From Perkinsus olseni (Eukaryota; Perkinsozoa; Perkinsida; Perkinsidae), in the NCBI GenBank assembly GCA_013115135.1, contig JABANP010000123.1, positions 1 to 64,000 on the forward strand: 64,000 bases of DNA, written 5' to 3'. This document shows positions 45,694 through 55,765 of the stretch, piece by piece. Position numbers and translations under genes: made by a program. Under the pieces are notes generated by a model that saw only the letters and a program-made list of their open reading frames with translations, was not told the origin of the DNA and ran no database searches. Positions within the stretch are counted from its first letter, which is position 1. Every line of letters begins with the position of its first letter.

Positions 45694-46077
45694 GTGTGGG
45701 CCACAGTCGGCGACCGTCAGTCGCCAGGCGACTTCCGTGAGCCACGGGCCCAGGTATTGGATGGCAAAGTTTGCCAGGCAAACATCACCGAAGAGCTGAG
45801 TCCTGATGGTCCGCGTTGTCGGTTTGGGTTCCAAATGCGAACGGACGGTGGTATGTTGAAGGATTTGACCGTGGTGCAGACTGTTGACCATGTTATGAAG
45901 CTCGAGACAACATCGGGCCACGACGATGGCGACGCTCCTGTGCGAGCGGAAGCATTCGTCTTTCGATTTTTATGCAAGGAAATACCGCATACTGCGGTCA
46001 TGGTCACTTACGACGACGAACCCGTCATCCTATTCCATAAAGGTATGCGACCCAGGCGTTTATCTGAATCCGGGTGA
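45694..46077 (+). CDS. Hypothetical protein
   Basis: 127-codon frame with coding-like composition in its middle and end (CRFGFQMRTDGGMLKDLTVV; AFVFRFLCKEIPHTAVMVTY). I recognise no family. Its 5' part contains two palindromes (AGTCGCC-A-GGCGACT and the chain at 45762-45783), so the start may be altered or the true first exon lies elsewhere. The opposite strand is also open for 96 codons. Confidence 0.35.
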   Translation: MWATVGDRQSPGDFREPRAQVLDGKVCQANITEELSPDGPRCRFGFQMRTDGGMLKDLTVVQTVDHVMKLETTSGHDDGDAPVRAEAFVFRFLCKEIPHTAVMVTYDDEPVILFHKGMRPRRLSESG

Positions 46078-46979
46078 GAGGCAAGGAGGACACCCGCGCT
46101 GTTGAAAACAGAGTTCCTTAGATACTTTCCGTCCACACGATATCCGAGACGCTATAGACAAGCGCAAAAGTGAGTGCGTGACACGTCAATCTCAAAACCG
46201 TGCTGTTATCACAAAACAAATTCGCTATCTCAGACACACGATAGCCTTGCAGCTGCGCCCCCTACCCTTCGGGTGGCAGCTGCTGCGCAGCTGCTCGTAG
46301 AGCGCCGTTTCAACAACAGGTTTCTCAAGCGCATAGCGAGTGAATCTTGTTAAATGCAGCATCTCCATGTGAACCCTATCAACAACTGAGCATGCGATGG
46401 GTAACTTACTCAGAGTGAGAGTCCAAGTTAAGGTGAAATAGATTATCGATAAGCGAGTGCCTATTCTCGTCGGGAATTTCCCGAGCAGTTATCCTTAAGA
46501 CGTTTTCCCGAGCACTACAGAAACCACAACTCGTTGAAAGATGGAAACTACATGCCAATTGTCTGAGATATGTGCTTTAACTCGGGTGCCACATTACTAT
46601 TAGTAATACTGCCTGAGGCTTTCTAGAGCTGATATTCGCCGTAGTCATATCGGCCTTCTACATAAGTGAAGAAATGATTTCTTAGAAATCATGTCGTCGC
46701 TGTACCGATCCTATTCCATGTCTGCATCGGATTCTTGGCCACGATTCCCTGAGATAACGAGTCATTAACTGATGTTCTCCAGCTGCCGGAGGGGGTAGGC
46801 ATGTGCCAATTTATCATTCAGCTGATGGGGCGATAACAGATTGCCTCATATTAGTACCTGCTATGCGACGTCCGGCATTACGCGGGCGATATCTATCTAG
46901 AGCTGGGCCTCTGCGAGACGAAGGACGACCTCTACGGGCGGCCCTTAGCTGGCGTGTTCCCGGATGATACCTGGAGTAT
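46078..46979. other. Gene-poor stretch
   Basis: No supported gene. Palindromes at 46593-46607 (ATTACTA-T-TAGTAAT) and 46674-46692 (ATGATTTCT-T-AGAAATCAT). Confidence 0.55.
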
Positions 46980-48693
46980 TCACGAGTCGAGCCTGTGATT
47001 CGTAGTAGACCATTTGAACGACAGCCGACTTGCATCCAAGAGCTGCTTCACTAACCTGATTTGCGTTCCTATGATGATCTCGACCCCATAACCGTGTCCA
47101 CAACGACCCCAATCTCTCCATTCCTTGCAAGTGCAGACTATCTCTGTTTCGGACGCAGTCAAGAGGTTGAACCTATAGTAGCGAGCCAGAACCTCGTCTA
47201 AGGACATATCTTGACCTACGGAAGGAATGATTTTTCAGCGGGTCGGAGTCGGAAATTGTTTAAGGAATCACCTTCGCGAGGGAATTCTGAAAGTAACAAT
47301 CCTCTCAAATAAGTGTCGATGTCAGCATTAGTGGCTTATGGGAGTGGATGAGGGTAGATCCTTCGCGAATCGACGAGGAAGTAACGAACGCCCGCATCAT
47401 TAGTCGGCCTCCCCATTAGTTCGTTTACGTTTGTGGTAACCTAAGAGCATCCATCTAGTTGATTGAATCAACTTATTGTTCTAAAATAGAAGAGCAGGTG
47501 AATCACCTGAGGTGATAGCTCGACGGACGCCTGGAATGCTCACCTCTTTTAGCGACTCATTCGAGACTAACCGAGTTCCCTTCAGCATCATTTGCGTCTG
47601 ATATTCCACCACGTCGATCGTCTCAGGGCGACGCACGAAATGTTGCGGACTGCTATGTCTAAGAGACCGAAGAATCTGCGCGGAGATCGACAGAAAGTAC
47701 AGTTTGACCGCTCCTCCATTAGAACTATACCTCCAAGATCCTCTCGACGAAAATTGACAGCGGCATATTATTGCGGCCCAACATGCGAGTTACGTTCCGA
47801 TGGAATGCTTGAAGCATTATGCTTCGACAGTGTTGTTCAGAACCTACGGGGGGATTGCTCCCATGTTATCGAAGAGTTCACACCCAAACTCACCTGAGTG
47901 CCCTGTAGTCCTGTACTCGTTAAAGCAACATTAGGAAAGCCATACCGCTCGAAATCTAACGTGTACCGTAGATAGTTCGCTCCACTCGGGTGCTCTTCTT
48001 CAACTTCGTGGATTAAAGCAATGGAGAGGAGGAAGTAGAGGTCGTCGGTAGGACTGGCGTGCAAGGCATACTTGAGATGCTCCACCTGATACGGTTCCAC
48101 GCTCTCTGTAGTTGTAGCCACTCCCCTGTGATCGGGGAGCGGATTGGGAAATTCGAGTCAGATTCTACAGGATTTGGCATTACCATGGCGGCATCAACGC
48201 CGAATTTCGATCTGTTGTCCTTAATATTCTTCGAGAAGTGATAGTAGCAACGTGCTGAATTAGGGAATAGCGGTAAAACGCACCCAGGGACTCTCTCACC
48301 ATTCCTTTTCCCAGGTAAGAGAGCTTCGCAGGCCCTTAAAGCTCCTTGATGCGCGTCATGGACACAGAGGCTTGTTGAATCATTCAAGCCCCGCTCCCCA
48401 TCAGTGAAAAATCTCACGAGGTTGTCCAGCTCAACTAACAGGTGCTCGTATGCGGACTGACATTCTTCATCGATTATTGCCAGCATGAAAGGCACGAATG
48501 TATGGCGGCATTCGTTGCGAGCCGCGTCGAACCTGTCCGAAAGCTACTCAAATAAATGAACGCGTATCATTTGCGCACGGACGCTACTAACCATATCCTG
48601 GTGGTTCCAATCCAAGCCACCTTCAAGCTTCCGAGAATTATTCGGTTCTGGGCATCCATGTAAATAGGAAAGCCATCACCATGGGATTCGAGG
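46980..48693 (-). pseudogene. Mutator-like (MULE) transposase with SWIM finger
   Basis: Pieces on the minus strand in order: FPIYMDAQNRIILG (about 48650), FDAARNECRHTFVPFMLAII and FFTDGERGL (48531-48400), CVHDAHQGALRACEALLPG, ARCYYHFSKNIKDN (MULE C..H region, about 48250), then in another frame HEVEEEHPSGANYLRYTLDF (to 47837), and finally the SWIM finger CTCKEWRDWGRCGHG (about 47100-47140). The order is that of MULE transposases. Frames change between blocks, so introns or decay are present; no terminal inverted repeats were identified. The plus-strand ORF at 47592-47897 overlaps the 3' part and is probably a shadow. Confidence 0.72.
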
Positions 48694-49279
48694 AACCAAT
48701 GCTACGACGAGAGCATACCTTTATACAACGAAATCGTGAACAGCGTTTGTCTCCGAGACGAGGAAGCTCGGATTTCGAACTTACGTCTTACGACGGCCCT
48801 CAGCGGACATCTGCAAGGCCAAGGACGATGCACAAGATGGCTCCGAGGAATTGTGCCGGACCAATCCTGCAACAACGATGGATTCGAACAGGGCATGGGA
48901 AAAGTCCCGAGCCGTCGCCGTCACCTTTCAGAGAGGAACTTCCTCGTGGAACTGAGATCAAACAGACCGTGCTTTTGTCTCAATCGATCTGACCACGAGT
49001 CTGATTCGCAAGAGCCCACTGCTCGACTATATTGTGCGAGTTCTCCGGTTCGCGGGAGCAGCATTGGGTATAGTCTTGGATCGGAGACAGGGAGCAACTG
49101 GAAACGTCCTGTCGCAGTGGCTAGCAGGGAAATCGTCTTCTGGCTAGCCGCTAGCGTAGGGCTACGCTGTTTCGCCAGTTCCCTTGAGCGTTTTTCAGAG
49201 GGAATCTCCCTCACGGAATGCTTCAATCATGTTCCAGAGGGATTAACCCTTCCCAGTTATTGAGTCTTGACCAGTCGCA
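48694..49279. other. No supported gene
   Basis: A plus-strand frame of 175 codons (48736-49263) and an antisense frame are open, with no family signature in either. It may hold the 5' end of the MULE remnant. Confidence 0.35.
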
Positions 49280-50902
49280 ATGATCCGACTAACTATTCTA
49301 TGCATCATTCACGCTGCCCGCTCAGAGTTCACGGGTAGGGCGGCGGTCTTCCATGCCACGACGACGAACCTGTGCAACAGAGATGTAAAGGACGCTCATG
49401 GCAATCCCGTTCCCTGTGGCATATCTCGAGCTAGAGAGACTCTCGGCCTGACGTTGCCTGGTATGGAGGACGGTACCCTCACCACAAGGGAGCATATTAT
49501 TATTACTAAAGACGGCAACGTGAGGGTCAAAGCTATGCCAAGCCGCCCCTATCAGTATTTCATGTACGTCGAGACTCCGAAGAACGTCAAACTTCATCAG
49601 CTGTACAACCACCAAGCCATCCCCCTCGTCGACAGTACGCCTGAGTTCGAAGCGCATCGTCTTTACGGTTCTGGGCTGAAACAAGATGGTTGGACTGACG
49701 AAGGCATGACCAACCTCGACGGCAAGACGTTGCACATGTGGACCAAGCGTGGACCACAGGGCCTCAATAAGACCTCCCGCTTCAACTACACGGCTGTTTA
49801 TCGAACTTGCATGTACTCTGATGTTTGGACGTTCTTTACCGACTCTAATGACTCGAGACCTGTGAAGCTGGTGGGGTCTAACTCGATCTGCAATAAGGCC
49901 TTGCGAGTGACAGAGTACTCTAACTACCGTACCTTGGATGAAAAGCTAACCGTGGAGGACAGTATTCAAGTGTTGTACGAAATGTATGGTATCAAGTCTC
50001 GCATGTTATCTGTTGGAGAGGCCCAGAATGTTCCCAAAGTATGTAAAGACCTGCTAGCTGCCCCCTACGTCTGTGAGGCCGAGCGGGAGTTCTTCGGAGA
50101 CGGCCAAGAGGTCGATTGGACACCCCCCGGAAGGATGATGCGTGGAGCTACAGCAAGCCAGGATATCATCTCGTACTTCGACATCGCCGAGGGCACCGCG
50201 GCTTATACGTTTTTCCATCACCAATATGACAGGCGCCTCCTTCAACTGCTCAAATTTGAGTTCCCTAGCAATTGCAACAAGACCGGTGGGACGTCTACCC
50301 TGAACTTTTGCCTCTTCGTCGCTGTGGATGCAACTATGTCAACCTACTCGCTTGAGGCTGGGCTGACGTTCGTTGATGTAAATGATAAAAGCAAGCAGGC
50401 CCTCCTGTTCATCACGGTTGTCATCGGCAAGAGTCAAGGACAGCATGTTATGAGGCTGGGGGTCGTGGCCATGGGGACAGCTACGGTGTGGCAGATGGGC
50501 GCGGGAGTCAGTCTAAGCATCGACGTCACAGTCGACGGCAAGGTCTCAGGTGATACGGAGAAGGAGGTATTCACAGCTCAAATACAAGTATCGGTTTCAT
50601 TTAATGTTAATCTTCCCGAAGTTGGAAGCATCATGGACTGTACGATATATGCGAAAATTGGTATCACAGCCGCTCTCAACAACGATATCACGGCTTACGG
50701 TGAGATAGGTACGAGCGTATCCCTGCTCATCGCTGGCGCTGGTACTGGGATTAACATCAAGGGGAGCACACTTGACAACCGGCCCGATGTGTGGTCTTTC
50801 AAGTCGGAGGTATTCTTGACCGCGTGGGTGAATATTATTGTATGGAGCGACAGCTGGAGATGGAGCTGGGAAATCTGGCATGCTAGCCCAGTCTATTTCT
50901 GA
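49280..50902 (+). CDS. Secreted protein of unknown family, 540 aa
   Basis: Single-exon ORF with a hydrophobic start (MIRLTILCIIHAARSE) that looks like a signal peptide, then a globular region with paired cysteines (LCNRDVKDAHGNPVPCG; NSICNKALRV; KVCKDLLAAPYVCEAE) and several N-x-S/T sites. The C-terminal third is beta-rich and repetitive in style (VFTAQIQVSVSFNVNLPEVG; AYGEIGTSVSLLIAGAGTGI) and ends in a Trp cluster (WSDSWRWSWEIW). I infer an exported or surface beta-rich protein. The ORF is remarkably clean within a decayed neighbourhood. Confidence 0.8.
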   Translation: MIRLTILCIIHAARSEFTGRAAVFHATTTNLCNRDVKDAHGNPVPCGISRARETLGLTLPGMEDGTLTTREHIIITKDGNVRVKAMPSRPYQYFMYVETPKNVKLHQLYNHQAIPLVDSTPEFEAHRLYGSGLKQDGWTDEGMTNLDGKTLHMWTKRGPQGLNKTSRFNYTAVYRTCMYSDVWTFFTDSNDSRPVKLVGSNSICNKALRVTEYSNYRTLDEKLTVEDSIQVLYEMYGIKSRMLSVGEAQNVPKVCKDLLAAPYVCEAEREFFGDGQEVDWTPPGRMMRGATASQDIISYFDIAEGTAAYTFFHHQYDRRLLQLLKFEFPSNCNKTGGTSTLNFCLFVAVDATMSTYSLEAGLTFVDVNDKSKQALLFITVVIGKSQGQHVMRLGVVAMGTATVWQMGAGVSLSIDVTVDGKVSGDTEKEVFTAQIQVSVSFNVNLPEVGSIMDCTIYAKIGITAALNNDITAYGEIGTSVSLLIAGAGTGINIKGSTLDNRPDVWSFKSEVFLTAWVNIIVWSDSWRWSWEIWHASPVYF

Positions 50903-51589
50903 ATACACGGAGAGCCTCCCTACCGGGAACTCCCCGGCAGGCGAAAGGATATTTCAGGTTCTCTCCGATTCTGATCTCCGCTGCTGCTTTAGAATATTAG
51001 AAGATGCAAACAACTGCTGAAGCCTCCTTGAGTGAGGTTCTTCAGTTCACCGACGCTCTGTAGTCACTTTATTCCGCATTTAATGAGTCTCTGAGGATCG
51101 AGGAATGAGTATTTATTTCCATTGACCTGATTAAGGGCTTCGTGAAGAGAAGCCAGTAATACATGATGCAGGTGAACTATGACAATAATTTTCCTTTATA
51201 TTTCAGTCTGAAATATCTGAAATTTTCAGATAATGCCCCGCGCCGGAGTGACGCCGCCGACGGAGTTCGTCACGATCGTGAGGAATTTCAAATTTTATCG
51301 TTCCGGTCAGTCCGATGGGGTTTATAACCTTGGCAGATCTGCCCATAGAAAGTATTTCAGCCTCTTGCAACAGGCATATTGCTATCCCAATTGTTTTAGT
51401 TATTGGGTTAGAGTAGTCACTCATAGTGACTCACTATGAATAGCCGAGACAGGCACAAGACGTTCTCTAGAAAGTAGCGGTGTCGCTGAAGACTCCAAGC
51501 TCTGGTCCTTCCCAGCAGTTGAGACTGAGCTGCCGCTGATTCTCTGCTGAGTTACAGCCTGTCACTCACTGACAGTGAGTGGCGGGTGA
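50903..51589. other. Gene-poor stretch with palindromes
   Basis: No gene. One-base-centred palindromes at 51207-51221 (ATTTCAG-T-CTGAAAT), 51214-51232 (9-bp arms around T), about 51420-51440 (CATAGTGA-C-TCACTATG) and 51563-51581 (CACTCACTG-A-CAGTGAGTG). Confidence 0.6.
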
Positions 51590-52260
51590 TGGTGTCACAG
51601 ACTGTGACTCACAGTGACTGTACATGTATCCCTTCGATGGGTACCGGGGCACAGTTCCATCAGTGCCAACGAACGGGCCGATGAGCTGGCAGCCAAGGGT
51701 GCCTCCATGAGGGAAGTCTCTGCGGAGACGGAAATCAGTGTGAGGACTCTTCGGCGGTATCAAGGAGAAGCTGGTCGTCTGTCACTGCGCAAGTGGTGGT
51801 CAGACAAGAGAGCCAGCCTGGGCCCTTCTGTCAATGACTTCTTTTACTGCGCTTCACACGCTCGTTTGGGGATCCGCGGGGAAGTCACGGCAGCTAGCAG
51901 TGCCGTTGTATTCGGAAGGGCCCCAGCCCCAGCCCATCTCTATAGATGCGGGGTGGTCAACTCGCCAGAGTGTGACTGTGGGGCGCTGGTGGGGAACACG
52001 CGGCACTACCTCCTCTCCTGTCCGCTCCTGCAGCAGGCTAGGAATAGGGTCAAAGGTGGTGTCCCCTACCATTTATATAAACTAATTGTTGATTTGAAGC
52101 GACGCAAGTCCTTCAATCAACTTTGTTCGGCCCTCATGCAGTATCTCGATGCTCGCAGGGGCTTATTGTAGTGCCGGGCAGGCACAACTTTCTTTCGCCT
52201 CTGTTTTGTACGAAACCCACCATCGAATATTTGCTATCAAAAAAGAAAAAAATAAATAAC
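51590..52260 (+). mobile_element. 5'-truncated LINE with RNase H and A-rich tail
   Basis: Frame 51614-52171 starts inside an RNase H domain (LRWVPGHSSISANERADELA, the typical last RNase H box of non-LTR elements). It continues to a CDCG...HYLLSCPLL zinc-binding end usual for LINE polyproteins. An A-rich tail (AAAAAAGAAAAAAATAAATA) follows near 52240. 5' truncation is normal for LINEs. The upstream junction coincides with a cluster of one-base-centred palindromes. Confidence 0.85.
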
Positions 52261-52439
52261 AGCAGCGGGAGCAAGCGTCGGACGGCTGGCGACTGGGACG
52301 GTGACCGCGAGGATGGAGGAAGATGCAGAAGAAGTCGGTCGAAGCCTCAGAGCAGGAAGACGTGATGACTAATTCATGTATTGCTCGTTATTGAGGAACG
52401 TTTCAATCTGACAGGGACATGCCTAGTAGGCCAGTAGGC

Positions 52440-52462
52440 CGTGCTCTAAACTTTAGAGCACG
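52440..52462. repeat. One-base-centred palindrome, 11-bp arms
   Basis: CGTGCTCTAAA around C, then the exact reverse complement. Another with 9-bp arms around T lies near 52535 (GTGACACAC-T-GTGTGTCAC). Confidence 0.93.
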
Positions 52463-53127
52463 GGATAGTTGTGCTGCTGGACTAAGTCCCTTGGACACTT
52501 AACAAAACGTGAAATGGACATCACACACTGTGACACACTGTGTGTCACACACAGCATACATCGACGTTTACATGCATTCTTCAATCCTATAGATGAGGAT
52601 ACATGAGAGTAGATTCTCATATCATCAAACTAGTAAAAGAAACAGTAGGATCTGTTAAGGCTTTCCGCTGAGAAGAAGGACCCTCTACGGTTCCACACCT
52701 CCATAGTACTCCCTACCTATGGTGGAAGTAAAGCCTGCATCACTGAACATCATGAATCGAGATCTGGGGTGTCCCTCTAGGTAGCTTGCCGAGAGGGATG
52801 CCATTCTGAGGTCGGGCCTGCCTTCGCGGACCTGAGACGAAGCACGATAGTGTTGCTATATCTGGCAGTCACGAGACTTGAGCTCTCTCGGAGGGAGTCT
52901 CCCCATCCCCTTCCTCAACGTATGGAACGAAGTATCGAACTTGTGAGAATCTCAGCTATTCCGAATCTCTCGGATAGCTCATTCGAGAAATGAAGCTTCC
53001 GAGGATGTGCTTCTCGGAAAAGAGGGAAGCATGTTCGAACTTGCATGTTCGATCCTTGTTCCATGTCGCACTCACATGCTCGAATAGCTTGAGAAGCATC
53101 TGAGATCCGACGCTTCTGGAGTCCACA

Positions 53128-53149
53128 TGGAAGGTCCTTCCAGGAAGGA
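53128..53149. repeat. Chained palindrome (word, inverse, word)
   Basis: TGGAAGG-T-CCTTCCA and TCCTTCC-A-GGAAGGA overlap: GGAAGG, its complement, and GGAAGG again, with one base between each. Confidence 0.95.
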
Positions 53150-53169
53150 ACGGAGAAACAATTCTCTAT

Positions 53170-53513
53170 TGCCAGGGTAAGTATCGAACTTGACAAAACC
53201 GGTTACAACCTGAGATTTGACCTTTGACGAATAGCTGTTTACCGTTTAGTCAGTGGGCGATAGTAGGGAGATACGGGCATATGGTGGCCGTCCCTCGGGT
53301 ACCGTTCCTTACGTTCTCCTCAGGGTCAACCGCGACGTAAGTTTTCCCCAACTCCACCACTTCCGCACCACCCAGAACATCAGATGGCTTGGCCATACGA
53401 TATTCCAGCCGAGAAGCATCTGTGTTGTGGTGGAGTTTCAGCTGCTGGCTTGTCAACCCGAAGCCGATCGACGACAGCAAGGTTGACGCGGCGCACGGTG
53501 CACCAAAATTCAA
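53170..53513 (-). pseudogene. GNAT-family first exon, truncated paralogue
   Basis: Exon 53513-53313 (67 codons) is similar to exon 1 of the gene at 43630-44517: both have FGLT, a SRLEYRMAKPSD/SELEYRLANSSD motif, and end VAVDPEE/VAVYPEK at the same phase-0 GT donor. A short second-exon relic (VVTGFVKFD against VVVGSVEFG) lies near 53170-53205. The acetyl-CoA loop is not found further on, so this copy looks truncated. Confidence 0.6.
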
Positions 53514-54317
53514 ATTGCCTCAAGAAAAAAACCGATTATAGATATGTGTAGAACTCATACACGAATTTTCAAGGCTATATTCGCATGCTGTGGCTCACAC
53601 TTTTTGTCATCAGCTTTACGTGTGATTTTGGTACTTCAGTTGCATTTAAACAGGGCAGACGGTTTGAATTGCCCTCAAGGCCGCAACAATGCCTCGCCTC
53701 TTACAATCAAACACGAGACAATTCAGGGCAGAGGAAGATCTCTCTAATGGTGGTATTCGACCTTGCTCCTTGATCTTGAGTAGCTTCTACCGGGGTCATT
53801 TTCGACATTCCACCCTCCGAAACCGAGTCTGGTTCACCCACATCTACGCCGCAATCGTCGTGTGGTCGACATTTCCCATGGTTCTGCCACGCCGTTCTTC
53901 CTATTCTTTGGCTGGGATGATGTGGGTCCACTCGCGCGAGAACTCCAACCTCAATTTGAGGTCCTCAAAGGAAGCAGCTGCCCAGCGACATCCTCAAGGA
54001 AGCCACTCGTGTCCACGAAGCCCGCCGCCGCGCCTTGTATAGCCTCCTCGAACTCCACGACTCCTCTGATAGTGCGGTCGGTCGTCGTCGAGGTTGTCAG
54101 TTCCGTCCGAGTGACCTGGTGATGAAGTACTTCCCCGCCGGTTCTCTCCTACAGTCCAAGTGGGTCGGCCGGGCCGACTCGGCCCATATTCTGTCCAAGC
54201 AGTTCTAGGTCGAGGGACAGTGGTTCTAGGTGATGGCAGCACTGAGGATACCCATAACCTCCGACGTTACTATGGTAATGGTCGAGTCGTCGGGGATGAC
54301 GTCTTCAGGATTGATAA

Positions 54318-54340
54318 GTCTGCAAATTGCAGACTGCAAT
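54318..54340. repeat. Chained one-base-centred palindrome
   Basis: GTCTGCAA-A-TTGCAGAC overlaps ATTGCAG-A-CTGCAAT. Confidence 0.94.
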
Positions 54341-54661
54341 CCCTCCCCCTACCACCAACCAGCTGATGGAGTCCATTGATATTCGGCTATCCACTGAGGA
54401 TGCTCCAGATCCTTCTCTGTCTGCCGCTTTCGCTGTGGGCGACGTCGTTGCCATAAAAGTCATCCACTGCCCGTCTCTCGACGACTCTTTCGTTATCTTC
54501 AATCCTTCTACAAGCACCGCCATTGTGGTCAAGATTGAAATTGAAGAATGAGATGATGCTGATGATGATTTTATTATTTATATTTGTGCATTCTCTAAGA
54601 GGGGCGGAGTGACACTTGCACTCCGCTTTCGGATGTGCAAGGTCATCACCTTGTGCGAGTC

Positions 54662-54688
54662 AATCTCACACTCCGGGAGTGTGAGATT
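54662..54688. repeat. One-base-centred palindrome, 13-bp arms
   Basis: AATCTCACACTCC around G, followed by its exact reverse complement; further matching GTGCGA/CGCAC flanks it after a small indel. Confidence 0.95.
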
Positions 54689-55308
54689 CGCACGCCTCTC
54701 TCTCAGTATCTTTGTATATCGCCCGCCTAAATGTGTAACCGTGAAACCGCCAGATTCCCCATTGTCCCACGGTTACGGATACTAATCCTTTTGCACTTAG
54801 TTGTCCTACTACTGGGCACACTCTGCTGGTCTGTGGCCAGCTACACTCTGTACTCTTTTAATATGACACCTCCGGTTGTGTTCAACACAAGAGCAACACA
54901 ATGTGTTGCTTCATGGCAAGGATATGACAATATCGGCCGGAGTGTTCCTACTCATTAAGCAGGAGACTATTTAGGAGTACGAGCGCCTCGGAGGCACCGC
55001 CTGAGGCGGCGCCTCCCCGAGGTACCAAGCTATCCTTGCATCGGCGTGGTGACCCCGCCGTGGTCCCTATGTTGTTGACAGTGTGGCCGGAAATACTGTC
55101 TTACTCAAAAAGGTTGCTGGTGAGCCGCCCATACTCTCTACCGCTAGGGTCAATGTTGATCATCTAATCCATCTCAACCTGTCCGGCGAGTTCGTCCAGC
55201 AACAGATAACTGCTATGCCATAGCAGCTATGGGCCATAGTCGTGAATCTGCCGGAACATCGTCTGACCCTTCTGCGCCTGCAGACACTTCCTCCGCACTC
55301 CTTGTTCC

Positions 55309-55330
55309 CAAGGAACTTCCTTGAAGGAAG
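55309..55330. repeat. Chained one-base-centred palindrome
   Basis: CAAGGAA-C-TTCCTTG overlapping CTTCCTT-G-AAGGAAG. Confidence 0.95.
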
Positions 55331-55471
55331 CTGACCTACAGTAGAAGCTGCCACCGTCTACAGCTGATGACATCCCGCCACGGACGAGTTTCCCCGAAAG
55401 ACCCACTGATGAGGAGAGGCGATTCGCCCTTATTTATACGAAGAGGGATTCGTTCCCGTTGGTACTAGGGC

Positions 55472-55493
55472 GGAAGGAATCCTTCCGAAGGAT
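55472..55493. repeat. Chained one-base-centred palindrome
   Basis: GGAAGGA-A-TCCTTCC overlapping ATCCTTC-C-GAAGGAT. Confidence 0.95.
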
Positions 55494-55657
55494 AGGATTA
55501 TGATAGAAGCTTCGTTCAACGCCTATGATTCTCCCGATGGTTTGAGTCCCAGAAGTGCGGTCGAGCTCATTATGGATTATCATGGGTATCGAAGGCTTGT
55601 ATTTTATTGAGGTCCACTGGGTATTGGTTATTGTATAGCGGAAGTACTCCGCGATAG

Positions 55658-55765
55658 GCCGGGCGTTGATAGTGAACATTCTGTGCCGGGCATTGATAGT
55701 GAACATTCTGTGCCGGGCGTTGATAGTGAATATGCTGTGCCGGGCCTTGATAGTGAATATGCTGT
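55658..55765. repeat. 27-bp tandem repeat, 4 copies
   Basis: GCCGGGCGTTGATAGTGAAC starts each 27-bp unit; the last two share TATGCTGT where the first two have CATTCTGT. Because the unit is a multiple of 3, both strands stay open through it (plus PGVDSEHSV repeats; minus HSIFTIKAR repeats), which produces a 212-codon minus-strand ORF (55434-56072) that I do not trust as a gene. Confidence 0.95.

Larger units (their letters stand above)
53856..55204 (+). mobile_element. Decayed Ty3/gypsy-type integrase end
   Basis: Fragments on the plus strand: HGSATPFFLFFGWD (about 53870), the typical 'STgxTPFxxxFGRxP' segment of retroviral-type integrases; in another frame DILKEATRVHEARRRALYSL to RPSDLVMKYFPAG (about 53985-54150), like 'fxxGDLVwk'; then, after 0.8 kb of unrelated sequence, VDSVAGNTVLLKKVAGEPP with STARVNVDHLIHL (55065-55170), the closing beta domain. 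Frameshifts, stops and the internal insertion show it is dead. No LTRs recognised. Confidence 0.65.

Noticed and set aside
47592..47897. Plus-strand 101-codon gene
   Set aside because: It overlaps the MULE transposase remnant on the minus strand and has no signature of its own.
48736..49263. 175-codon plus-strand ORF
   Set aside because: Composition and lack of motifs on either strand do not support coding; left as unassigned.
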